DNA of 64,000 bases from Scolanthus callimorphus (GCA_033964015.1 JAWWUD010000103.1:310001-374000); one strand, 5' to 3'; shown: positions 50,043 through 61,570, counted from the stretch's first letter. Numbers and translations: made by a program. Notes: a model not told the origin generated them from the letters alone.

Positions 50043-51237
50043 CAAGAAAACAGCCCGTCACTTCGTGACGCTAGAAGACCCAACCTAAGTTCCCCCTTCC
50101 ATAAACGGCTGATTTACATTACTAATGACCTCCCTTTTTATGTGTTTGTTTTGCACTGGTCTCCCTGATTTTGGTGGAGAAAATGACGCACGTGTATGTG
50201 TCTTGGTGAGTCAGTCCGGGTCTCAAATCTGTCTAAGAACCCGCTAAAATTGAAAACGCAGCCTATTACAGAAAAACATTTGACTTCGGAATGTTTGTAT
50301 AATGCTTATCAGTAAGGGACGAGAAGAAACAGGTAAAGTTAAACTGTTCTAAGAAATTTCTTAGTTTATCATAGGAATATTTAGAGAATATCATTAGCGC
50401 GCGCTCTGCAGGCAGTGCCAGGTGTAAGTTTGTTCAAACTTGAATGAAATTTTTCTAAGTTAAAATCTTTCTCGAATTAGAATTATCCCTACACACAAAT
50501 GTAAGTAATCTGTATTAGAACCATTTAAGTTTGAATGTCTATGGTGCTATCGGCTAAGGGAACTGTGTTCTTTTTTAGTTTATGTTGGAGATTTCAACAT
50601 GGCCGCGATGGCGGCTTTGTCCCTCGTTGAAAAAATCGCTTGAATTAGAACTTAGCCAAAGGTGAATCTTTTCCAACAAAAACACGCCCACTGGAGAGAT
50701 TTCCTCTTTCTCTTCTGGTTTGTGTCCTTTGTTTTGCGATACAGCGTCAGGATTTATACTTTGAAAATATTATTCATGGCTTTGTGGCATTTCCCCTTAG
50801 CGTGCTTCCAGAAAGCAAGGCGGTGTACGGCGGTGTACGTTTGTTCAAACTTGAATGAAAATTTTTCTCAGCGTAAAGCTTTCGAATAATAATTATCCCT
50901 GCACATTCCTGCAAGTAATCTGTGACAGAACCATTTAGGTTTAGATGACTATGGTGATTTCGGCTGTGCGAACTGAGTTTTTTTTAGTTTCTGTGGGAGA
51001 TTTCAGAATGGCGGCGATGGCAGCTTTGTCCCTCGCTTAAGAAATCGCTTGAATTAGAACTTAGGCCAGGGTGAATCTTTTCCAACACGCCCACACGCCC
51101 ACTGTGGAGATATCCACTTTCTCTTCAGGTTTGTGAACTTCGTTTGGCGACACAGCTTCAGGGCCAAGCGGAGTGAGTGCGGACGATTTAGCCAATCAGA
51201 AGCGTTTGCGCAGACAACCCGATTATAATAGTATAGA
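50043..51237 (-). mobile_element. Helitron-like non-autonomous element, copy 2
   Basis: Reverse-oriented copy of 16,731-17,988 with identical termini (TCTATACTATTATAATCGGG; GGGCTGTTTTCTTG preceded by the cgtcac-gtgacg stem). The 166-bp unit it interrupts is complete to the base when the element is removed: 50 + 116 = 166, so no target bases were duplicated or lost. The insertion lies between A and T. It also contains the two diverged internal units (ttggaaaagattcacc; ccgccatc). It encodes no Rep/helicase. Confidence 0.8.
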
Positions 51238-51353
51238 TAATGCAACTTTATTTACAAATAAGTCGCCTGGTCTGCCTGTAAACAGACCCAAGGCCAAGAC
51301 CTAATGAAGCAACTTTTACTACAATGCAGATGGAATTTATTTGGTAAAAACTG
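51238..51353 (+). repeat. 166-bp tandem array, rest of unit 3
   Basis: Begins taatgcaactttatttac and ends ttggtaaaaactg, exactly completing the split unit. It has a few more substitutions than units 1 and 2. Confidence 0.92.
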
Positions 51354-51368
51354 AATGGATGTTAAAAT

Positions 51369-52013
51369 AATAGACCTTTCCGAAGTTTTTCTTATTTCAA
51401 CAGGAGGCTACGGAGAAAAAATCCATCACCATAGCTGGAAAGAGCTGAAATAACGAAGAAATAGCCTGGCATATTTCTCGAATTTTGTGTATGTTCGTAT
51501 AGGATTTGCGACCAAGCCTCAAAAGTTTGCATACTCGGTAGGCAAGATTTCTCGTTTGCCGAACGAACTGGTATTAAAATCGTGAACTTTACCTTGCCAT
51601 TCAGGCCCAGATCCAGGGGGGCTTCATCGGGTGCAAATGAACCCCCCTCTCCCAACGAATCGATTTTTTTTTGGGATCGGTTCGCTAAAGACCTGTTATC
51701 ATTTCAGAGTGTTCCAGTATACCAGTATATTAAATTCATGATGTAGCAACCACTATTTCGCCTCGTGAGAGGGACACTAACAACAGAGAAGGATTTGTAT
51801 TCCCTTATTTTTTTGGTGTGGTGTCATCAGCAAAAATGAACCCCCCCTCTTAAAATCCTGGATCCGCCACTGCCATTTCTTCGTTATTTCAAAAGATTTT
51901 CCTGTCAAACTCTCGCATTTTACTAATTTTAGGCTGCTGTATCCAACTATTAGTGATGGATTTTTTCTCCGTTGCCTCCAGTGGAAATAAGAAAAACTTC
52001 GGAAAAGTCTATT
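51369..52013. mobile_element. TIR element with about 65-bp ends, containing a hAT-like MITE
   Basis: Ends aatagacctttccgaagttt and complement, continuing ttcttatttc and acggagaaaaaatccatcac. Inner stretches (gaaataacgaagaaat) also pair. Between about 51,603 and 51,875 lie the ends agatccaggggggcttc and aaatcctggatccgccactg of a CAGTGGCGGATCC-type MITE. Confidence 0.65.
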
Positions 52014-52017
52014 GAGA

Positions 52018-52249
52018 CAATAGGCCATTTGCACTAACTGGGTCACGTGACCCAAATCCCATACATTCTGAATAAAATCTTGAAAATTCAACTCACTGCC
52101 ATTTGCTCCAGGTTAGAGATTTTAAGCTGAAACTTGAGTTTCTGACTAATATCAATTGGTTCTTTGTATTCCTGGAATTGATTTCGACAAAACATCTCGT
52201 TAAGAGGTAGTTGGGGTCACGTGACCTGGTTAGTGCAAATGGCCTATTG
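52018..52249. mobile_element. MITE with 36-bp TIR containing TCACGTGA
   Basis: Inverted ends CAATAGGCCATTTGCACTAA and complement, then ggtcacgtgacc; 232 bp in total, non-coding. It directly abuts the previous element. Confidence 0.75.
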
Positions 52250-53103
52250 AATGACAATCTTGCTTATGTTGAATGTGACATTTCAGACATTTTTATGGAA
52301 ATTCAGTAAATACTGAAACTCATTAAATACTGAATATACAAAAAGGTTGATTTTCTGAACAATGTTGTACTTTCAAAATTGCAATAAGCTAGAAAACGTA
52401 TTGTACTTGTGCACCATTTGTTTCTCGTTGAAAATTAGTTTAGGAAGGGGTTGTGGGGCAACTGTTAGAGAAGGCATTTTACCCAGGGGGTGCTTATCAG
52501 ATGAGATTTGCGGTAAATATAGAGGAAATAACATACGTGCGTGGAGATACAAGTTTTAACTTCGAGTGTTAAACTTAATCTCTCATGAGTTTACGCAGCG
52601 AATGAGTGAGAGATTGAGATTGAACACAAGAAAATAAAATTTGTGTCTCCAAGCCCCCATGTAATGTTCTGTTTATTATATAGATATTGATGAGATAAAT
52701 TTGAAAACAAATAAAAACCGAATCGACAGACCGGCAAACTGCTTCTGGCACTGAAACTCTCTACATGCAAAGTTTGATGTAAGCTTAATGAATTTTGATA
52801 CAAAAACTCTTTAAAGATGTTTTAAGCTAAGATTTAAAGTTTTCAAATTAAATTCAAAATCACAAGGTAAAATAAATACCAGTTTCATGCCAGCAGCAGT
52901 ATCTTCACATGTGAAAGATATAAATTTTTCAACACTAGAGAAGCACAGGTATCTCATCGATATCTATATAATAAGTTTTGAGAAAACTGTGATATTGTGA
53001 AGATGGTTAGTGCCTATCAGACGGTAGCCTATGAAAGGCATTTTCAGGAGGAAGCCTGGGATGTTCTGCTGAAGCCATGCAACCCTGACCCCATACTCTG
53101 AGC
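52250..53103. other. Intergenic with a MITE fragment
   Basis: 52,565-52,690 has ttaatctctcatgagtttac and complementary gtgagagattgagattgaac, then ccatgtaatgttctgtttat related to the MITE at 2,846-2,966. No gene is supported. Confidence 0.45.
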
Positions 53104-53307
53104 AGGGGCGTAGCCAGGAATTTGGTTTGGGTTGGGGGCGTAGGGGCGTAGCCAGGAATTTTGGTTTGGGTTGGGGGGGGGGGGGGGGGGCAATAGTGAA
53201 AACGAACATAGAGGGAAGAACATTTTCAAATTTCCTCCAGCAAATACAGTAAATGTATGGGAAAATCTCCTGAGCCCCCCCCCCCCCCCCCCACCTGCTA
53301 CGCCCTG
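53104..53307. mobile_element. hAT-like MITE with CAGGGGCGTAGCCAGG end and long G/C runs
   Basis: The left end CAGGGGCGTAGCCAGGAATT is duplicated at 53,144-53,160. The right end is ccacctgctacgccctg. Runs of about 20 G (53,171-53,190) and about 17 C (53,276-53,292) can pair. Such termini are common in invertebrate hAT MITEs. Confidence 0.65.
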
Positions 53308-53577
53308 TTCAGTTTTAAAGTTTTCTCATGTTTTTCCAGCATCCCTCGTGCCTTTATCACATCATAAACCAGGCAAAGCTTTTTATGGTTTAAAAAGTCA
53401 ATATAGGGAGTACCCCCAGGTACTGCTGTCATTTATAAGGCTGACTGTTTTATGTAAATACTGAGTTTGTGAAAAAGGCGATTTACTGATCAATTTTGTA
53501 CCTTCTGAAAACATCTGAATACATGTGATGCAAACCATTCAAATACAGTTTTTTGTGCACCATTTGTTTGGAGACGC
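53308..53577. other. Intergenic, nothing recognised
   Basis: No supportable feature. Confidence 0.4.
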
Positions 53578-53988
53578 TTACAGCTGTTTTGAGAATTTTA
53601 TGAACTCTTGCGTTCGACCTCCAATGGCATTCTGGCTTCCGTCAATCAAACTCTCTGGTCTAATTTTAGTCTTAACCTAAGTTCGGCAATTTGTAAATTA
53701 CAAAAAGATGGCAAAAGATGCTGTGTACTGGGGCATAGGGGCGAATAACTGAATTCTATTAAGCCTAGTTTCCATATAGTCTTATCTGTCGTATCAGTCA
53801 ACCGTGAAACAAAAGAATAATTCCAATTTCCATTGTTTCATGGTCGACTGATGCGACACATGACAGATAAGACTATATGGAAACCAGGTCTTAGTAGTCC
53901 AAAAAGTTTCCGAGTTTGATTGACGGAAGCCAGAAAGCAGTTTGAAGGTCGATCTCAACAGTTTGTAGAATACTCAAAACAGCTGTAA
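53578..53988. mobile_element. Nested inverted-repeat elements
   Basis: Outer ends ttacagctgttttgag and complement plus ggcttccgtcaatcaaactc and its complement make an inverted repeat of about 410 bp. Inside it, 53,764-53,888 is a second, tighter palindrome: cctagtttccatatagtctt and atctgtcg with complement. The inner one lies roughly in the loop of the outer one and may be a later insertion. Confidence 0.7.
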
Positions 53989-54140
53989 TCGAGGGGGGCA
54001 CTTATCAGATGCAATTTACAGTATATGTTTGGACAAAACTGTGGTAATGTGAAGATGGTTAGTGCTTATCAGACTGTAGTGTACATGTAGGCATTGTCAA
54101 GAATGTACTGGAGGCATTTTCAGGGGAAAGCTTTCCCTGC
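53989..54140. other. Short intergenic stretch
   Basis: Contains gtgaagatggttagtgctta, which also occurs at 52,998-53,017, suggesting a dispersed repeat piece. Confidence 0.4.
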
Positions 54141-54255
54141 TAAGTTAGAGTTAATTACCGAGATTCGAGGCAATAACCCCAATACATCCCAAGGGCCGTA
54201 GGCCCGAGGGATGTATTGGGGTTATTGCCGAGAATCGAGGTAATTAACGGACTTA
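54141..54255. repeat. Hairpin miniature element
   Basis: Arms share taattaccgag(a/g)tcgagg-type and caataaccccaatacatccc, pairing almost perfectly over about 48 bp. The 17-bp loop itself contains gggccgtaggccc. Confidence 0.8.
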
Positions 54256-55605
54256 GTTTACAGTTGACAAGGTTTTCAGAAAACAGGGACAAATGAAATG
54301 CATTCTTCTCATGAATTTAACAGTTTTGAAAAGGAGTACAGTTTACAATTGAAAAAGATAGCGGATTCCAATAGGAACTATTGTTAGTTATTTAGCTGCT
54401 TTCATAGAAGTGGGTTCCCCAGAGAAACTTATTGCAATTAATTTTTACTATGCACAATAAAGTTGTGATGCTGAAGAAAATGAATGACAACTTTTATTCA
54501 ACTATGATTGACAAAGGTTTCCAAACACGAATTACGTCTTTTGTTTTCGTACAACAGCCAGTCCAATCAATCAAGCGGCCTTTTGTAAAAGCGCAACTCA
54601 TTAAAGCGCTGTTATTTTGGTCGGTACGTAGCTGCTTAAAGCTCCTCTCTGGTTGGATAATACAACAATACCCTACACCTCAACACAAAGAACGAGGATA
54701 ATAGACTACAGACAAAAGAACTCCTTTGTAGAACGAAAATAATAGAGACAAAAGCAACTACGTCCTTATTGGTTATTTTCATTTGTACCACGCCCTGACA
54801 GCTAGGCTACTACAGCTCAATTTGCATAACGTTGTGTCTAGCAAAACGGATGGAACTGATTCAAGATTGAGAAACTGAAGGCAAGTTTCAGGTATTTTGC
54901 GCTCGTTGGTTGCTCTCTACGATTAGATATGCAATTAACCTGGGCATGATTTTATCTGTATTTTCAGGTTTACGTCTTAAACACACTCTATGGGCAATGA
55001 GACCAAGCAAGTAGACTGGACAAACGCTTCTCAATATGGTTCAAGTGAAGGCGTTCTCGGAAATCGTGTTTGTGGCGTTCAACGGGATTCGCATAAAGGA
55101 TATTTAGGAGCAAATATTGGTTATAGACAGACAGTCAGCATAGATGCATAAACTGAGATTATTGGATGTTTTTTTTCTCGGGGTAAGTGTATGGATTTGA
55201 ATTCACTAGTTAAATGTTTGGGTTGATAATTGAATTAGTCATTGTGAAAGGGGCACTGTCATGGTCTATCATGAATTTGGTCTAACTTGGGGTCATTTTA
55301 AGTAGCTTAAATGCAGTCAAACTCCCTACAAATCAACAAAATAATGGTCTACGTTTTTTAACTAACCTTTCAGCTGCTAGATCAATACAAATTTGGAGTA
55401 TTTTCGTGTATAATCGAGGGGATGGAATTGGATTGCTAATTGGCATTTTGATTTTCGAACAGGCTGTGAACAAGTTTCTTTTTAAGACTAATTTGAAACA
55501 GAATATAGGTTCGGAGTTGTTTCTGTAGAACACTTGTCTTATTTTAAAACATTTTGATGAAACAAACGTGACAGTGCCCCTGAAGTCTTGGTAAAAATGG
55601 CTTAT
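54256..55605. other. Intergenic, no gene supported
   Basis: A plus frame (54,432-54,701) and a minus frame (55,333-55,662) lack motifs. Isolated acceptor-like sites (for example ttttatctgtattttcag at 54,950-54,967) have no convincing exon behind them. Confidence 0.4.
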
Positions 55606-55760
55606 TGTGTGGTTCCAGAAATTATCCATAGGAAGGATAATAGGAAAGGATATATTTTCCATACAAATACTGTATTTTTCTTCGGGAATTCCAGAGAGGT
55701 GGGGGGGTCACTTTTCAACACTCTTCAGGGGGGGGGGGGATATTTTCTGGAACCACACAT
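55606..55760. mobile_element. Hairpin MITE with TGTGTGGTTCCAGAAA ends
   Basis: Ends tgtgtggttccagaaa and tttctggaaccacaca; the middle contains G runs and ttccatacaaatactgtatt. A partial copy is at 45,073-45,150. Confidence 0.7.
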
Positions 55761-55773
55761 TATTGATTTACAG

Positions 55774-55850
55774 GTAAGTAAATGGCTTATTATGGACTAA
55801 TAGGTAAATAACTAGATATTTACCTATGAATCCATAATAAGCCATTTATT
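55774..55850. repeat. AT-rich hairpin
   Basis: taaatggcttattatggact with ataggtaaata pairs with tatttacctatgaatccataataagccattta; the loop is about 6 bp. A further partial repeat of ttacctattaatccataat follows to 55,880. Confidence 0.75.
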
Positions 55851-55880
55851 TACCTATTAATCCATAATGAGCAATATATT

Positions 55881-56429
55881 ACCTAGAAATTCAATTCAAT
55901 TCTATTGATCAACCCCAACCTTTCCCTGGAGAATTCAAATCCCTCCCCGACTTTTAGTTTGTTGAGAGCCATTATCCGAGTTAATTCCCTACGAATAACA
56001 ATGGAAACCGCGTCAACTGTAAACTAACAGAGGTTTCAGGAGGCGAGAAAAATAAGTGACCTGCGGGACCTCTATTAATGAAAGGCATAAAAGCTATAAA
56101 AACATGATGTGAGGATAATAGGGTGGGAGAGAAATGCAAAGGAAGAAAATGCAATGTGTTTTTGTCACTCAATCACATATTCACCATTTCGGCGCTAGCT
56201 TCCATGCAGTGTACATTATGTAACAATCACCACCAAAATCAATCGAATGTTCAGACATTCTGACTGCATTGTGCATGATAAGAAGCCCGAGTTCACGCAC
56301 TTGTGCGTCTAATTATGCCATAGTTTGTGATCGGGGAATTTGATGGGCGGTCAGGAAGGCTGCATCGGATCAAGGTGTTTCTGGAGCGAATACAGCTGGT
56401 AGCGTGTTTGTAGCGTGGTATTTGACAAA
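55881..56429. other. Region upstream of small gene model
   Basis: Nothing recognised; a promoter for the model at 56,430 could lie here but no TATA box is obvious. Confidence 0.35.
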
Positions 56430-56544
56430 ATGGCGTCTGAGTTGCCAGCCTTCCAAATCTTTATAGACACCGGGAGCAAATGTGAAAATGTCACTATTTC
56501 AACCCAAAGTGGCATAAAGGGAAGGAAGAAAGACTCAATTGAAG
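56430..56544 (+). CDS. Small gene model, exon 1
   Basis: ATG in good context (gacaaaATGG) opens 38 codons (MASELPAFQIFIDTGSKCEN at the start, GRKKDSIE at the end) and meets a donor (gtatgt) in phase 1. I do not recognise the protein. It joins in frame to 56,797-56,906, giving 74 residues. The 252-bp intron is typical in length. Alternative: the first exon of a longer gene whose other exons are not recognisable here. Confidence 0.4.
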
Positions 56545-56796
56545 GTATGTGATATAAATATCTGTATTTCTCAGATAAACGATATAAAATTCATTCTTAC
56601 AGTTCCCACATATTTAATACACAGATTGTAAGCTTGGGCTGCCTGTGATTAAAGCGGATGGAAATGGATTGCTAGTTTTGATTGCTGAAAATATTTTTGG
56701 GTCTTTTGGGCAAAACAAGATTCGAGTGCAACAACGAACTGGTGTTTGCATGTTCTGATAACACTAGTCTTATTTATAACATTTTTGTTTTGTTAG

Positions 56797-56906
56797 ATTT
56801 GCTCACTTCAGACGTTTGCTGGACGCAGAAGGGAAGGACGGGACGAGCGGGCAGGATTGGCGCTAAAGAACAAGAAAGAGAAGAAGCTGCCGATCAAGAC
56901 AATTAA
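56797..56906 (+). CDS. Small gene model, exon 2
   Basis: The acceptor (ttttgttttgttag) precedes a 110-nt exon ending in TAA. The frame given by exon 1 reads LLTSDVCWTQKGRTGRAGRI and then a charged helix (GAKEQEREEAADQDN). The string GRTGRAGRxG is also found in motif VI of DEAD-box helicases, but the rest of a helicase is absent, so I treat this as coincidence or a small remnant. No poly(A) signal is evident just downstream. Confidence 0.35.
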
Positions 56907-57087
56907 ACATGTTATTGAATTGTGTTTGAGTAGTCTATGAACATGCTAATTAAGAACTCATATCACTAGTGATTTTCAACTGGTGTTTCATTGGGTCACA
57001 ACGGGAACAGGTCTAGCAAAGAGAATGTTGTGATAGTGAGAGGAAGCTCCCATGTGCCCGTAGTTTTCGTTGATTTCTCCCGAAAAT

Positions 57088-57449
57088 ATGGTTCGGAAAT
57101 GTGTGGCTATGGTATGCAGTAATGTAGCAGACTCCGCAAAGGAAATAGTCTTCATATTATCCCTTTTTACGGCGACGATCGCCCGATGACCGCGAGAAGG
57201 AGAAAAGTTGGCTCGACTATATAGTCAAAGGTACGGGAAAAGCGAAAGAATTTCGTGGATTCGGAAGGCTCCTTTTAGGCTCTGTACACTTCAACGCGCG
57301 GATGCATTTGCGAGCAGATACGGGAAGAGGTATATTTTGAAGAACGATGTGATCGGTGTATGTGTATTCCCCACGATACCTACAAAGTCTTTGGAGAAAT
57401 GAACCGCTACGATGGACAAAGGCACGGCACGAGAAGGCGACACAGAAGC
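57088..57449 (+). pseudogene. THAP-type zinc finger exon, degenerate
   Basis: An ATG at 57,088 begins MVRKCVAMVCSNVADSAKE, matching the start of THAP domains (CxxxxC near the N-terminus). After a stop in this frame, another frame gives EKEKSWLDYI and then GSVHFN, corresponding to the invariant Trp and to the second Cys-x-x-His pair, with Gly where Cys is expected. The exon ends at a donor (gtgagt, 57,450). THAP domains bind DNA and occur in P-element-type transposases and host factors. The frame shift and lost zinc ligand make it non-functional. Confidence 0.5.
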
Positions 57450-59882
57450 GCGTGAGTATAATTATTTACATTACAATTTCTTCTCCCCGGGAATTGCTTT
57501 TTCCTAAATTTTAGACGCCATTTGTTGACAATCGGATGCTTGAGGGAGTCAGCACTGGAAAGACTAAAAATCTCAACCCGACTAACAAACAAATAACAGT
57601 CATTTGAAACTGCTCCGGTGAGTTCTCTGTCTGTCAAACGTTTTTCTCCCGGCTTCCGGTTTGATCTGACCTTCGAGAATCGAGACCCAGCATTACAGCA
57701 TAACCGTATTCATAAATTACTAGGAAAATCGGGAATCGGCCTTCCTGCTTTTTTTGAATCCGCTTTTGTTTGTCTATGTTCACGAGTATTTTGGCAAACG
57801 TCGCCAGTTGGTTCTCGAAATTGCTAATGTTATTTTTAGTCGGTTAGGTTTCTGATTTGAGGCCATAGACATTTGCTGTTCTTGGGCTCACGAATGCACA
57901 AACACTAGTTTCCCCAAGTTCAATTCAGCTGTCCAAAATATATAAGACACATGATAAATATTTGTTCATCAGAACCCTATCCTGAGACACAAGCCCCCTA
58001 CATGGTAAATTATTTTCCAAAATCCGAAATAATGACAAAGAAGTAAGTCTCTCAAGTGCACCATCACATGATACTGACACTATTGGTGTTTTTTTTAGAC
58101 AAGTACTTGTGAAAGTTCCAAACATTACACCAGAGAAGGAATTCAGAGCTGCAAGCTAGAAATGCATAATTGACGAGAAGGTTATCAAAACTGAAAAAGC
58201 AAATTCATGAGAAGAACAACAAACTTAGAAGAACTGACTATAAAGGTATTAACTGATGTTTTATTTTTATTCAAATTCAAAAGGAAGAGACCTTTGCACT
58301 GCTTTGAAACTATATTTGCTTTGCCATCACAATCGTGGACGGTTTTTTAGCCCAAATCCGATTTTAATTTTTGGTACTGTTACTAACAATCCATATTTTG
58401 AAGCAGTGCAAATTTCTCTTTTCCTCTCCCCCCTCATTCCAGCACAGGCTCTACAGGGGAGGCAGACTCATACCCAGTCGTCACTTGCTGTCTTTCTGTC
58501 TGTGCCCAAATATGGTTTTAGTTGTCTTCTGTAAATGACATATATCCTGCGATATCCATCTCTGAGGGAAATATGATGTGTTGAGCTCGTAATTAATACG
58601 CAAAAGTAAATCATTTCTGGGATTTTTTTTGTGCTATCGATGTGCCAAATAATAAAACCATTATCCTGCTCAATTTTTTTCAGAATATTGTCTGATTTAG
58701 CCAAGTTTGGACTAAGTCCCTCGTCGGCTAAGTATCAGGCATTGTTATATAGCGAGTGCTCACTCCAACCTAGCGCGCGCTCTTATTGGCTAAATCAAGG
58801 TCACGTGGTGAAGTACAAATCAAATATTCCCCGCTCAGTCAATATTTCGAGAAATTATTGACCGGTTGGGGAATATTGCTTTCGCGCGTCGCGTTTGATA
58901 GCGGGAAAAAATAGAAGTTTATTGTAAACACGCAAGTCTTTTTTAAAAAACCTTTGCTAATTTGATAAGTTTTTGCTAATGCAAGAAAATTGTGTTATTT
59001 AGGCAGACTCGTACCCAGTCGTTAATTGTGTTTCTTTTCAGTATTTTGTCTCTTTTGCGTTACTGGCTGTTGCCGATATTGCGTTACTTGACAGGCGCGC
59101 AAAGGATTATGGGAAGGTCGCAGAAAAATTAACGACTGGCAGATTACAAAAACAAAATGGCGGACAACATGGCGGATTGATTTAGCGGGAAATGGTTTAA
59201 GGACGAAATTGGGCCGTTTTACTGTTGTTTTCTGTTCCAATGGTCCCCATGTCAACGTTAGAATTGCACAGGTACTTTATCAACCTCTTCTCCTGAAGGA
59301 ATCGAGCATCATTTAAAGATTATTCACAAATCACGAGCATCTGCAGAACACTTGGACCAATGATCTGGGCACGTCAGTGAACGCTAAGACTATTTAGAGA
59401 AGTATTGAAGCCTACAAACTATGGTGATCTGGATATTTTAGCCCTATGGATTTACTGTTGAGTCCGGAGGATTTTGCAATCTATGTCATCTATCTACCTA
59501 GTGTACTCCGAAGTTGCAGCAAAGCTGTTGTCTAACGAAGACTTCTAATAGACTTGTAATACAAGAAAGTGTTGTCTCCTTTGGCTTTGCGGTCTCATTT
59601 ATTTTAATCCTCGAAGTCATAAGACTATACAGGTGTTTACATTGTGACTGTCGTACTGTGTGACCCTTTTCTTGTTGCTTCGTACATACAGTAATAATTG
59701 AGCTAAACATAACTTGAGTGCACAATGCCATGACAGTTTCTTGTATATATTTGTCGGTACTATGTAAAGATCCTAAGGGGACTAGAGTTTATTTTTGAGT
59801 CTCCACAGATACAAATAAATGATGGGTGAGAATTTGTGTGATAACATTTGTTATAGTCCATGTGAATTAGAAAACCCATAAC
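57450..59882. other. Intergenic, no gene supported
   Basis: Repeated words ggcagactc(a/g)tacccagtcgt at 58,460-58,483 and 59,002-59,022 mark a dispersed element; an inverted piece (ttaacgactggcag) at 59,129-59,142 may be its other end. The short frames in between carry no motif. Confidence 0.4.
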
Positions 59883-60170
59883 ATTAATCAGTGGTGGATC
59901 CAGAAAGGGGTGCACAATATATAAAACATGTGGCTTAAAAAATTGTGTGCGCTTAAATGTAGAACATACATTTCCTGTAAAATATCAACTCAAAGCTAAG
60001 ATGGTGTATAGGGTCCAGTTGCTCGAAAATGGTTTAGCACTAATCCAGGATTAATTACCATTGTGACTCGATGGTTTTGTTCAGAACTAAACCTGGTTTA
60101 AATTTAATCCACCTTTGAACAACCCGCACCAGGTACCCAATGAACCCCCCTAAATCTGGCACTGTTAATT
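59883..60170. mobile_element. Degraded hAT-like MITE
   Basis: Left end cagtggtggatccagaaagg (59,891) and right end aacccccctaaatctggcac (60,144) resemble the CAGTGGCGGATCC family with several mismatches. Confidence 0.4.
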
Positions 60171-61450
60171 GCTGTGCATGTGGTTACACTAAGTTGCCTG
60201 GGCAAACTCACTTGTTTATTGAAGTGCATAGTTTTTGCAAGTCTTAGGCTAGTGCAACCAAGTTTCTCTAGGCTACATAACTATATGTCTCAAGAAGCTC
60301 CTTAATACTCTTGGATGTTTTTCCAACTGCAATTTGTTTTAAGTTTTGGACAGAAATCATCATAGGTAATCGCATGGGGCCGAGTAAAATTAGGGATTAA
60401 TTTCACGAGTGTTTTCAATTTTTTTCCAAAATTGCCCGAGCCGTCTGCGGCGAGGGCAATTTGAAATTTGATTTTGCCCTCAATAAAGAAAAAATGCCCT
60501 CGCTCTTAGCCAATCAGCATCGAGTAATTTGCCCTGTATATTATAAGCTATTGTAACCACCCAAAGGAATCACCACCTCTGAATTGGGTGGCAACAAGAT
60601 GTAAACACTGTTAGTTGATTTGGTCTATGTCTGAATTTGAAAGGAGGGTTTAAAGGAGCACTTGCACACTTGCCAGACAAGCAAATAATTGAAATCACAA
60701 TCCAATGGACCAGCTATAACGCACGCATGCGTTGCATGTCGGTAGATGTGGGACATTTGTCAAACAAACTGTTAAGAAAGCGTGTGCTGTATGCTGGTAG
60801 TTGTGGGCTTCGGCATTTCTGAATAAAGAAGAGTGCACAAGCTTATAGCTGGAATCATCCATTCCATCCTCTTGATAATAGATAAAGACACTATAGTTTT
60901 GTATTGATTTAAGAAGGAATCTGCCAGCAGTTTGAGTAAGCATTGGACAAAAATCTTGTACCAAGATCATTTGCATTGTATTGCAAACTTCTTTGAGTCT
61001 GTTTTCAACATCTTGTGAAAAGAATCCGTTCCTAACAACACCAAACACTGAAAACGAATTTCAAAGTTCCTACAACACACTGGGAAATGGTAGTGAAATG
61101 AAATTGACAATTTTTTTTCTTGTGTTTGCCCTACTTTTTTCATCGTTAAAAATTATTTTTACAGGCTCCCATGGGAATTGTTTTTGGTGTTACTACAGTT
61201 AACGAGTAACATCTCTAACTTTAAGAAAATGCAAACAGAATTTGAATATCTTTGATATTGCTCTGGTACAAGATTTTGTCCACCATAGCTTGAACTTGCT
61301 CGATCTCTAAATGGATTTCCTCTTAACACTTAAGTTTAAAAATGGTCAAACCTGGACTATTATTTTGATTTTTGGTGATTAGAATTAGACTGATTTTTGA
61401 AATTAAACGTGTGAGTGCCCCTTTAAGGTCACAAATTTCAATTATTATTA
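60171..61450. other. Intergenic with a short hairpin
   Basis: 60,433-60,475 has aaattgcccgagccgtctgcggcgagggcaattt, a compact stem-loop related to repeat ends. The minus frame at 60,695-61,048 has no recognised motif. Confidence 0.4.
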
Positions 61451-61570
61451 GCGGAGCTCCTTTGCGGCCGAAGGCCGCAGAGCGGAGCACCATACCTAAG
61501 GAAAAAGCGTCCAAACGATCGCAAATAATAGCGCATGTATGAATTCCCACAGGGTACCCAAAGCATCACA
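61451..61570 (+). repeat. Dispersed repeat beginning with a CG-rich hairpin, copy 5
   Basis: Starts gcggagctcctttgcggccg and aaggccgcagagcggagcac, then cataccTaaggaaaaagcgtc and cacagggtaccca. It is the inverted counterpart of 48,065-48,190. Confidence 0.7.

Noticed and set aside
53171..53464. Proline/glycine-run frames around 53.0-53.5 kb
   Set aside because: They come from the G and C homopolymer runs of a hAT-like MITE.
56797..56906. DEAD-box helicase motif VI in exon 2
   Set aside because: Only the GRTGRAGRxG string matches; no other helicase motif lies on either side.
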